A stretch of 6,809 nt of DNA, from NCBI GenBank assembly GCA_021845705.1, contig JAJZVJ010000136.1, forward strand, positions 1 through 6,809, read 5' to 3'. Below are positions 1-6,065 of the stretch, one piece after another. Each line of letters starts with the position of its first letter. Positions within the stretch are counted from its first letter, which is position 1. The DNA is from a bacterium (lineage in GTDB: Bacteria > Elusimicrobiota > Elusimicrobia > Elusimicrobiales > UBA9959). The notes beneath the pieces were generated by a model, which did not search any database, was not told where the DNA came from, and saw only the letters and a program-made list of their open reading frames with translations. Made by a program: the position numbers and the translations under genes.

Positions 1-57
1 GAAGGGGGGGCCCCGCCGTAATTTCCCAAGGCGGGGGGAAACCGCGCAACGGTTTCC
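1..57 (+). repeat. Structured intergenic repeat, copy 1 (two tandem hairpins)
   Basis: Two perfect hairpins lie back to back. Hairpin A pairs CCCCGCC (11-17) with GGCGGGG (30-36) around a 12-base loop. Hairpin B pairs GGAAACC (37-43) with GGTTTCC (51-57); G44-C50 can add an eighth pair, leaving a CGCAA loop. A run of seven G (4-10) precedes hairpin A. The reverse complement of 5877-5932 aligns along the whole length: by hand about 48 of 59 columns are identical and the differences fall mostly in the loop of hairpin A. The element may extend left beyond the window. It lies upstream of murA, so it could be part of the murA leader, but the inverted second copy argues for a dispersed repeat over a gene-specific regulator. 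Its function is unknown to me. Confidence 0.8.
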
Positions 58-63
58 ATCTTC

Positions 64-88
64 CAGGGTTCGCGGGGCAGAAACCCTG
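64..88 (+). other. Third hairpin in the murA leader
   Basis: CAGGGTT (64-70) pairs perfectly with AACCCTG (82-88) around an 11-base G-rich loop. It follows the two repeat hairpins by six bases and ends 14 bases before the AGGAG of the murA ribosome-binding region. No T-run follows it, so it is not a standard Rho-independent terminator. It is absent from the second repeat copy, so it is either a local feature of the murA leader or a chance pairing. Confidence 0.45.
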
Positions 89-102
89 ACAGCCCGGACC
101 TC

Positions 103-115
103 AGGAGTATAAGGA
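103..115 (+). promoter_or_regulatory. Ribosome-binding region of murA
   Basis: Two Shine-Dalgarno-like cores, AGGAG (103-107) and AAGGA (111-115), lie 12 and 4 bases before the ATG at 120. Neither spacing is ideal but together they support this start. An in-frame TGA at 87-89 with no other ATG after it leaves position 120 as the only ATG start. Confidence 0.6.
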
Positions 116-119
116 ACTT

Positions 120-1376
120 ATGGACAATTTTATAATTCGCGGCGGGAAGCCTTTGAGCGGCCAGACAGTGATAAGCGGCTCGAAGAACGCCGCCCTGCCC
201 ATACTAGCGGCCACGCTGCTTACGCGCGAGAAATGCGAGATAAAGAATGTCCCCGAGCTGATGGACATAAAATCCACCTTCGAGCTGCTGAACTACCTGG
301 GCAAGAACTGCTTTTACGGCTACGGCAATTTCGTGGCCGAAGAGCACACGCAGCTGAAGCTGCACGCGCCGTACGAGCTGGTGCGCAAGATGCGCGCCTC
401 GGTGCTGGCGGCCGGGCCCCTGCTGGCCCGCTTCAAGAAGGCCAGGTTCTCTCTCCCCGGCGGCTGCTCCATAGGCATGCGCCCGATAGACATCCACCTT
501 GAAGGTTTCAAGAAACTCGGGGCCCAGGTCTCCTATGAAAAAGGCGACGTTATCCTTTCCGCCAAAAAATTAAAGCCCGGCCGGGTTAAATTCCGCTTTC
601 CCAGCGTGGGGGCGACCGAGAACCTGATGATGTGCGCCGCCCTGATAGAGGGAACCACGGTCCTTGAGAACTGCGCCCGGGAGCCGGAGATAGAGGACCT
701 GGCGGCCGCCCTTTCCAAGATGGGCGCGGCGGTGACCGGGGCGGGAACCCCGGTCATAAAAATAACGGGCGCTTCCTCGTTGAAAGGGTTAAAGCATACG
801 GTCATGCCCGACCGGGTGGAAACAGGCACCTTCATGCTTCTTTGCGCCGCCGCCGGCGGCAGGATAAAGCTCCTGAATACCGCCCCCAAGACCCTGGACG
901 CGCTTATCCGGGCCATGAAAAAAGCGGGAGTTAAGATAAATTCTTTCAAAGATTCCATGGAGATAATAGCGCCGCACGGCAGGCCCAGGCCCGTAAGCGT
1001 GGCGACCAAGCCGCATCCCGGCTTCCCCACCGATCTGCAGGCCCCGTGGATGGCTTTCATGGCCCGCGCGAGCGGCACCTGCGAAGTGCACGAGCATATT
1101 TTCGAGAACCGCTATATGCACGCCCCCGAGCTGGTCCGGATGGGCGCGGATATCATGATAACGGACAGGAAGGCCGTAATACACGGGGTCCCGGCGCTGC
1201 TGGGCGCCCCGGTCATGGCTTCGGATATTCGCGCCGGCGCCGCCATGGTAGTGGCCGCGGCCGCGGCGAAAGGCAGGACCGTCATACGCCGGATCTACCA
1301 CATAGACCGCGGCTACGAGAAGCTGGAACATAAACTTAAGGACCTGGGCGTGGACGCCTCGCGCGTTAAGGCGTAG
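120..1376 (+). CDS. murA: UDP-N-acetylglucosamine 1-carboxyvinyltransferase (MurA)
   Basis: MurA transfers enolpyruvate from phosphoenolpyruvate to UDP-GlcNAc, the first committed step of peptidoglycan synthesis in the cytoplasm. The 418-residue product has the usual family length and residue numbering almost identical to the E. coli enzyme. K22-N23 lie in the N-terminal SGSKNA motif. The catalytic cysteine is C116 in PGGCSIG (C115 in E. coli), followed by R121 in RPIDIH. PSVGATEN is at 161-168, the catalytic aspartate D305 in GFPTDLQA, D369 and R371 in SDIRAGA, and R397 in HIDRGYE. The whole two-domain EPT fold is therefore intact. Because the cysteine is present and not replaced by aspartate, the enzyme is expected from family knowledge to be fosfomycin-sensitive. 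The start is fixed by an upstream in-frame stop at 87-89. It is the first gene of the apparent cluster, 43 bases before folC. Isoleucine is encoded by ATA in 19 of 27 cases. Confidence 0.97.
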   Translation: MDNFIIRGGKPLSGQTVISGSKNAALPILAATLLTREKCEIKNVPELMDIKSTFELLNYLGKNCFYGYGNFVAEEHTQLKLHAPYELVRKMRASVLAAGPLLARFKKARFSLPGGCSIGMRPIDIHLEGFKKLGAQVSYEKGDVILSAKKLKPGRVKFRFPSVGATENLMMCAALIEGTTVLENCAREPEIEDLAAALSKMGAAVTGAGTPVIKITGASSLKGLKHTVMPDRVETGTFMLLCAAAGGRIKLLNTAPKTLDALIRAMKKAGVKINSFKDSMEIIAPHGRPRPVSVATKPHPGFPTDLQAPWMAFMARASGTCEVHEHIFENRYMHAPELVRMGADIMITDRKAVIHGVPALLGAPVMASDIRAGAAMVVAAAAAKGRTVIRRIYHIDRGYEKLEHKLKDLGVDASRVKA

Positions 1377-1419
1377 AAAAAATAATTTCAGTTCCGGGGC
1401 GGACTTTTAAGATAGCGCG

Positions 1420-2715
1420 ATGATAACTTTTGAAGAGGCTGAAAATAAATTGATCGAGAGGCAGGACTTCGTTAAGAAGGACGGCCTGGCGCGCGTTCTC
1501 GCCTGCCTTGAAAAGCTGGGAAATCCGCACCAGCGCCTGAAGACGGTGCACGTGACCGGCACTAACGGTAAAGGTTCGGTCTGCGCGCTTTTTGAGGCCT
1601 CGGCCAGGGCCGCGGGCCTTAAGACCGGGCTTTTTATTTCGCCCCACCTGGTAAGCATTACGGAGCGCATACGTTTTTGCGGCGAAAACATCGGCGAAGG
1701 GGAGTTCGCGGCGCTATTCGAAGAGGTTTTCGCCTCGGGTCCCGACCTGAGTTTCTTCGAACTGCTCACCTGCATGGCCTTCCGGTTCTTTGAAAGGCGG
1801 AAAACCGAACTCGCGGTCATAGAGGTGGGGATAGGCGGCCGTTTCGACACCACCAACGTGCTGCCCGGGCCCGAACTGAGCGTGATCACTTCCGTTGATT
1901 ACGATCATCAGAAATACCTGGGCAATACGCTGGCGGAAATAGCTTCACAGAAAGCCGGCATCATAAAGCCGGGAGGCGTCTGCGTCGCGCCTATCCTGCC
2001 GGCGGAGGCGCGGGCCGAAATTTCAAGGGAGGCGGCGGAAAGAGCGGCGCAGTGTCATTTCTTTTCCCCCGTTTTCGAGATCGCCGGCAGGGATTGGGAA
2101 AAGGGCCGCCTGACGCTGCGCCATAAAAAAACCGGCGAACTTTATCCTTTCGGCATACTTGGGGAGGCCCAGGTTTCTAACGCCACATTGGTCTGGGAGG
2201 GGCTGGAAATAATGCGCGGCATGGGCTGGCCCATAAGCCGCGCGCACGCCGCGGCCGGTTTCGCCTCGGTCATCTGGCCGGCCAGGTTCCAGTGCCTGCG
2301 CGCGGGGGAGTCCCTTAACAGAACCCTTTTTATAGTGGACGGGGCGCACAACGAAGAGGCCGCGCGCGCGTTCGTTTCCACCTGGAAAGCGTCCCCTTTC
2401 TGCGGAAAACCCGCGGTTTTCGTGGTAGGGATGCTCCAGGACAAGGAACGCAGGGGGATCTTGGAACTTCTTGCCCCGCTGGCCGGAAGTTTTATTTTTA
2501 CCAGGCCGGATTCTTCCCGCGCGGCCGATCCCTGCGCGCTGGCGGACGAACTTTCCTCCATAAATCCCGCCGCCGAAGTGGAAGTACAGGAGGAGATAAG
2601 CGCGGCGCTTTCGTGCGCGGCGCGGCACGGAACCGCCGCGGTGCTCGGATCGTTCTACCTGGCGGGCTCTGTTTTAGAAATATTAGGCGATAGTCGAAGC
2701 GTCCCAGGGTCTTAA
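1420..2715 (+). CDS. folC: Folylpolyglutamate synthase / dihydrofolate synthase (FolC)
   Basis: FolC is a cytoplasmic ATP-dependent ligase of the Mur ligase superfamily. It adds glutamate to dihydropteroate and/or to folates, making and retaining the folate pool. The 431-residue length is typical. Motifs in order: the ATP-binding P-loop GTNGKGS (47-53); SPHL with ERIR (74-85); FFELLT (112-117); EVGIGGRFDTTNV (135-147); DYDH (160-163); KAGIIKPG (178-185), whose first lysine is the family's expected carbamylated residue; WPARFQ (286-291); DGAHN (307-311); and GSFYLAGSV near the C terminus (410-418). An in-frame TAA at 1408-1410 leaves this as the first ATG, although the ribosome-binding site is weak (AAGATAG, 1409-1415). 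Whether it has one or both activities cannot be read from sequence alone. Co-transcription with murA is likely from the 43-base gap. No truncation or frameshift is seen. Confidence 0.95.
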   Translation: MITFEEAENKLIERQDFVKKDGLARVLACLEKLGNPHQRLKTVHVTGTNGKGSVCALFEASARAAGLKTGLFISPHLVSITERIRFCGENIGEGEFAALFEEVFASGPDLSFFELLTCMAFRFFERRKTELAVIEVGIGGRFDTTNVLPGPELSVITSVDYDHQKYLGNTLAEIASQKAGIIKPGGVCVAPILPAEARAEISREAAERAAQCHFFSPVFEIAGRDWEKGRLTLRHKKTGELYPFGILGEAQVSNATLVWEGLEIMRGMGWPISRAHAAAGFASVIWPARFQCLRAGESLNRTLFIVDGAHNEEAARAFVSTWKASPFCGKPAVFVVGMLQDKERRGILELLAPLAGSFIFTRPDSSRAADPCALADELSSINPAAEVEVQEEISAALSCAARHGTAAVLGSFYLAGSVLEILGDSRSVPGS

Positions 2716-2761
2716 CTTCGGCTTTTCGCCCCGTGGCCTTGGACTTTTCCTGGAGGATATT

Positions 2762-3706
2762 ATGCTCGGAATCGGTATAGACATCGGCGGGACCAATACT
2801 AAACTGGTAGTGGTGAACCGTGCCGGCAAACTGCTGGCGAACGAAAGGTTCCACACGGAAGCCTCAAAGGGGCCGGCTTTTTTTCTCAAGCGCCTGGCCG
2901 CCGCGGTTTCCGGCTTCAGGAAGGATTACGGCCGCCAGCTGGTCTCTATAGGCCTTGGCGCGGCCGGGGACGTGGACCCGGAGCGGGGCGTGATACGCTT
3001 TTCTCCCAACCTGGCCTGGAGGTCCGTAAGCCTGGCCGGCCCGCTCGAGAAACTTACCGGCCTTCCCTGCGCGATGGAGAACGACGCCAATATGGCGGCC
3101 TGGGGCGCTTATGAACTGGACCTGAAGCGCAAGACCGAGGACATACTGACCCTGACGCTCGGGACCGGCATCGGTTCAGGCATGATACTGGGCGGGAAAC
3201 TTTACCACGGGGCCAGCGGCAGCGCGGGCGAGGCGGGCCACCTTAAGATCCAGCCGGACGGCCGGCCCTGCCACTGCGGCGGTGCCGGCTGCCTTGAGGC
3301 TTATTGCGGAAGCTACTCCATAATAGCCAGGGCCAGGGAGCTCATTAAGAACGAGAAAGCCTTTATTAAGAAATTCGGCGTCCCGGGAAAAGAAAAACTG
3401 AACACCATCTGCCTTACCAACGCCGCGGCCGCCGGGCACGCCGGCGCGCGCAGGGTATGGGCCGAGACCGGGCATTATCTTGGAATGGGGATCGCGGGCC
3501 TGATCCTGGTGCTGAACCCCGGCTGCGTGGTGCTGACCGGCGGTGTTTCACGGGCCCGCAAATGGTTCCTGCCCGCCATGCAGAAAGTGCTTAACGCGCA
3601 GCAGATAAAAACACCGTTCAAAAAGGTGAAGATACGCATCTCGGATAACGCCGACCTGGGCTCCTACGGCGCGGCGCTGTTCGGGCTGGAACGCGGGCTA
3701 AAATAA
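2762..3706 (+). CDS. ROK-family sugar kinase, probably glucokinase
   Basis: ROK kinases phosphorylate hexoses, usually glucose or N-acetyl-hexosamines, with ATP in the cytoplasm. The product has 314 residues, normal for the family. The N-terminal phosphate-binding motif DIGGTNTK is at 7-14. The catalytic aspartate is expected to be D108 in ENDANMAA. A glycine-rich GTGIGSG lies at 134-140, and the sugar-contacting E157 and H160 in GEAGH. The ROK zinc site CHCGGAGCLE (170-179) supplies C170, C172 and C177, with H160 as the fourth ligand. LTGGVS (258-263) is a second adenine/phosphate segment. There is no N-terminal helix-turn-helix domain, so it is an enzyme and not a ROK repressor. GGAGG at 2752-2756, five bases before the ATG, is the clearest ribosome-binding site in the cluster. 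Glucose is the likeliest substrate, but GlcNAc, ManNAc or fructose cannot be excluded. It sits 46 bases after folC and 52 before lptD. Confidence 0.9.
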   Translation: MLGIGIDIGGTNTKLVVVNRAGKLLANERFHTEASKGPAFFLKRLAAAVSGFRKDYGRQLVSIGLGAAGDVDPERGVIRFSPNLAWRSVSLAGPLEKLTGLPCAMENDANMAAWGAYELDLKRKTEDILTLTLGTGIGSGMILGGKLYHGASGSAGEAGHLKIQPDGRPCHCGGAGCLEAYCGSYSIIARARELIKNEKAFIKKFGVPGKEKLNTICLTNAAAAGHAGARRVWAETGHYLGMGIAGLILVLNPGCVVLTGGVSRARKWFLPAMQKVLNAQQIKTPFKKVKIRISDNADLGSYGAALFGLERGLK

Positions 3707-3758
3707 AGAAACAGGGAAGCAAGAGGCGGGGATCAGGGAAGAGTAAAAACGGCTACTG

Positions 3759-5843
3759 ATGAAAAACAGACTTGCTATTGCGCTTCTTGTGCTGACGGGT
3801 GCGGCCGTAAATGCCGCCGCTTATGAACTGCCGTCCTCTACCGGCACGCACAGGGTAAGCTTCGAGGCGGACGAGGCGGCTTTCAACGAGTACACGCGCG
3901 TTATAAACCTGCAGGGGAACGTGCGTTTGGAAGAACTTTCCCCGGCCGGCAAACAGCAGAAGCTGATCAGGGCCAGGAGCCTGACGGTGAACATGGACAG
4001 CCGCACGGTAGTTTCGCCCGCCGATTTTGTGATGGACGACGATACCGGTACGATCTACGGCAAAAGCGGGTTCATGGATTACGGCTCCGAATCCGGCAGG
4101 ATCAATAACGGCCGGTTCGCTTACCGGAGTTTTATTTTCAAGGGAAAGGTCGTCGCCTTCGACAAGGACAGCTACACCTATAAGAGGGCCAGCCTGACGA
4201 GCTGCGACGTAGAGCCGCCGCATTATCTGCTGAGGGCTTCGCGCATCTATCTGGTGCCGGGCCGCTATTTCCTGGCGTACAATACGGTTTTTTTTCTGGG
4301 CAGGATCCCGATCTTTTATTTCCCGGTGCTTTACAAGCCGGTAGGAGGGGGGACGCCGTTCGTCAGCATCTTCCGGCCCGGTTACGACCAGCGCAACGGA
4401 CTTTTCATAAAGTCCAGCTATGTTTTCCGCGTTAACCCCGAAACAAGGGCCAAGCTGTACCTGGACTACTTCGAAAAGCGCGGCTTCGGCACCGGGGGCG
4501 AACTTGATTTCCGGCGCCCTGAAAAGGACATCACGGACGTCTCGCTTTACCGGATACGCGAGTACGGGTCGGCCAGGGACCGCTGGGGCATGAACGGCGG
4601 CTACTGGCACCTTTTTAACCGCTTCAACGAATCTGACCCGGCCCAGTATTACAGCCAGGGCTTTTTCCGGCTTCTTTCCGACCCGAAGGTGAACAACGAC
4701 TTTTTCAGGAGCAACCCTTTCGCGGTCAGCCCGGACGAACAGGCCAGCGCGGCCCTGACCCGCAAGACCAGCTATACGGTGACGCGCCTGAGCGCCTACG
4801 GCAGGGAAACGAACAGCGCCGACTACAGCACTTTCCGGAAAGCCAACAGTTCCATCCCGCGGCTTGATTTTAATACGGTGCCTTTCAGCGTGCTTCACCT
4901 GCCGGTCCTGAACTCGTTCACCGCGTATTTCGAGAACGCCCGGGACGCGGGCGCGGACTATACGCAGAAAAGGGGGGACGCCGTCTGGACAGTTTCACAG
5001 GCTTTGCCTATAGTCAGGCATATAACCCTCTCTCCTTCGGTGTTTTACGACCAGTCTATCCTGATCTCGACCGTGCCCGGCAAGGACGATACCTGGACCG
5101 GCCGCTACGGCGGCGGGGCCACGCTGCGTTATGACAGGCTCTGGGGCTCGTTCGACCTGGGCTACGCCTACAAGCGGCGCCTGCAGCATAACAAGCTGCA
5201 GGAAGATACCCAGGCCCCTGACCGGGGCCAGGAGACAAACTCCGTCCTGTCGCAATTATTCGTTATGCCGCGGTTCAACACCTACTATAAACTTTCAACG
5301 TCGTACGACCTGCGTACCTATTACGACGGTTCGTTCCAGAAGCGCCTCGCCCCTATTACGGCCGAGATCTATTACGCGCCGCGGCCCATGGTGGATATTT
5401 TCGCTACGGAAACCTACAGCCTCTCCGGCGGCAGCAAAAGTTTCGTTACGCAGGTGAACGTAGGGGATAAGGAAAACTATATCGGCGGCGGCATCGCCAA
5501 CTACAGCACCGCTCCGCATGACTGGATCTTCAGCAATGTTTTCGGTTTCCGCCCCTGGCGCGGGTCGGGTTGGCGGGCGGAGGCCGTGCTGCGCTACCGC
5601 CTCAGGGCGGAGGGGCGCTTCAGTTATGGCGACCTGACGTTTTTCGAAAAGGGGATCACTCTGTACAGGGATTTTCACGATTTCAGGACAAAATGGGATT
5701 TCCGGGAGCGCTCGGGCGGGGTGAGAGAGTTCTTTTTCTACGTGAACCTGAAGATAAGCGAGCCCGCGCGCAAAGACGACCTGGAGGACAGATCCAGGGA
5801 GTTCTGGCACCCGTGGCGGAAAGAAGGCGAGGTCAGGGACTAG
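3759..5843 (+). CDS. lptD: LPS-assembly outer-membrane protein LptD (OstA/Imp)
   Basis: LptD is the outer-membrane beta-barrel that receives LPS from the periplasmic Lpt bridge and inserts it in the outer leaflet. The 694-residue product starts with a signal peptide: basic KNR, hydrophobic residues 5-17, then Ala-rich cleavage options after A19 or A21. Residues about 30-145 form the OstA beta-jellyroll domain (VSFEADEA, VINLQGNVRL, the DDDTGTIYGKSG region). TSCD (147-150) leads into the conserved entry to the barrel, with FFLGRIPIFYFPVLYKP (178-194). Residues about 200-666 are the barrel, rich in alternating aromatic strands, ending in REFFFYVNLKI. A charged tail of about 28 residues follows. 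C149 is the only cysteine, so the disulfides of the E. coli protein cannot form. The start is the first ATG after an in-frame TAA (3744-3746), but the only Shine-Dalgarno-like stretch (AGGGAAGAG, 3735-3743) is 15 bases away; CTG at 3756 is an alternative. The protein is shorter than the E. coli homologue (about 780 residues). Confidence 0.9.
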   Translation: MKNRLAIALLVLTGAAVNAAAYELPSSTGTHRVSFEADEAAFNEYTRVINLQGNVRLEELSPAGKQQKLIRARSLTVNMDSRTVVSPADFVMDDDTGTIYGKSGFMDYGSESGRINNGRFAYRSFIFKGKVVAFDKDSYTYKRASLTSCDVEPPHYLLRASRIYLVPGRYFLAYNTVFFLGRIPIFYFPVLYKPVGGGTPFVSIFRPGYDQRNGLFIKSSYVFRVNPETRAKLYLDYFEKRGFGTGGELDFRRPEKDITDVSLYRIREYGSARDRWGMNGGYWHLFNRFNESDPAQYYSQGFFRLLSDPKVNNDFFRSNPFAVSPDEQASAALTRKTSYTVTRLSAYGRETNSADYSTFRKANSSIPRLDFNTVPFSVLHLPVLNSFTAYFENARDAGADYTQKRGDAVWTVSQALPIVRHITLSPSVFYDQSILISTVPGKDDTWTGRYGGGATLRYDRLWGSFDLGYAYKRRLQHNKLQEDTQAPDRGQETNSVLSQLFVMPRFNTYYKLSTSYDLRTYYDGSFQKRLAPITAEIYYAPRPMVDIFATETYSLSGGSKSFVTQVNVGDKENYIGGGIANYSTAPHDWIFSNVFGFRPWRGSGWRAEAVLRYRLRAEGRFSYGDLTFFEKGITLYRDFHDFRTKWDFRERSGGVREFFFYVNLKISEPARKDDLEDRSREFWHPWRKEGEVRD

Positions 5844-5846
5844 GGG

Positions 5847-5965
5847 GGCGGCGGGGAATTGCCCTTGCGCCGCACAGGAAACCCTTGCGTGGTTTCCCCC
5901 CAGCCGGGATAATCAGGCTGGGGCCCCCCTTCCGCAAAGCGGCTCCAGGGCAACTCCTCGCCGCC
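5847..5965. repeat. Large palindromic element after lptD, enclosing repeat copy 2
   Basis: An inverted repeat starts three bases after the lptD stop codon. Arm 5847-5865 pairs with 5947-5965: 17 Watson-Crick pairs, one G-T and one A-C mismatch over 19 positions. After a small internal loop, GCCGC (5869-5873) can pair with GCGGC (5939-5943). Inside lie hairpin B (5877-5897) and hairpin A (5898-5923), so the folded form is a long stem capped by two hairpins. Alternatively CCGC-AAA-GCGG (5932-5942) forms a third small hairpin. There is no T-run, so it is not a canonical Rho-independent terminator, but such a structure could still end or stabilise the lptD transcript. No flanking target-site duplication was found. 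Confidence 0.75.
5877..5932 (-). repeat. Structured intergenic repeat, copy 2
   Basis: Reading the - strand from 5932 down to 5877 reproduces copy 1 (1-57). There is a G-run, then hairpin A with an 8-pair stem CCCCAGCC/GGCTGGGG (5916-5923 with 5898-5905) and a 10-base loop, directly followed by hairpin B GGAAACC/GGTTTCC (5891-5897 with 5877-5883). Compared with copy 1, the hairpin A stem has one extra A-T pair, added on both sides at once. CGCAA in the hairpin B loop is identical. On the + strand that loop reads TTGCG and could pair with CGCAA at 5933-5937, a possible pseudoknot. Confidence 0.8.
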
Positions 5966-6011
5966 TATGGCATGATTTAATAACGGAAAATCGGCATTTC
6001 GCGGGGCGGTG

Positions 6012-6040
6012 TTCAAAGTTAATTTTTAAAATGATAAACT
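6012..6040 (+). promoter_or_regulatory. Possible sigma-70-type promoter for the epimerase gene
   Basis: The stretch 6011-6066 is strikingly AT-rich against its GC-rich surroundings. TTCAAA (6012-6017) and TAAACT (6035-6040) are separated by 17 bases and each matches the -35 and -10 consensus only partly. GATAAA (6033-6038) is an alternative -10. A start near 6047 would leave a leader of about 20 bases. The position after the palindrome and before the next gene supports a new transcription unit, but the boxes are weak. Confidence 0.35.
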
Positions 6041-6049
6041 ATATTTCCT

Positions 6050-6055
6050 GGAGAG
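6050..6055 (+). promoter_or_regulatory. Ribosome-binding site of the epimerase gene
   Basis: GGAGAG lies 10 bases before the ATG at 6066 and is separated from it by an A-rich spacer. It supports this ATG, from which the Rossmann motif begins at the normal distance (residue 10). Confidence 0.65.
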
Positions 6056-6065
6056 AATAAAAAAT

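Noticed and set aside
1..119. Known riboswitch upstream of murA (for example a cyclic-di-GMP type)
   Set aside because: Short resemblances such as AAACC and CGCAA do not extend to the conserved core of any riboswitch I know, and the inverted copy after lptD does not precede a gene on its own strand.
533..1078. Open frame on the - strand inside murA
   Set aside because: It is fully overlapped by the intact murA coding frame and has no recognisable motif or ribosome-binding site, so it is a shadow frame.
3753..4898. Long open frame of 381 codons on the - strand opposite lptD
   Set aside because: It lies entirely antisense to a gene with clear LptD motifs. Its composition (rich in Val, Arg, Ala and Pro) is what GC-rich codon bias produces on the opposite strand, and no family motif is visible.
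5847..5965. Rho-independent terminator after lptD
   Set aside because: The stem is long and GC-rich, but no T-run follows either the outer arm or the inner hairpins on either strand, so the canonical call is not supported.
5844..5970. Insertion sequence or MITE with target-site duplication
   Set aside because: The outer arms could be terminal repeats, but no convincing direct repeat flanks them and no transposase is in the window; kept only as a possibility in the findings.
5570..5980. + strand open frame crossing the lptD stop into the intergenic palindrome
   Set aside because: It is out of frame with lptD and its second half is the translated inverted repeat; it has no domain signal.
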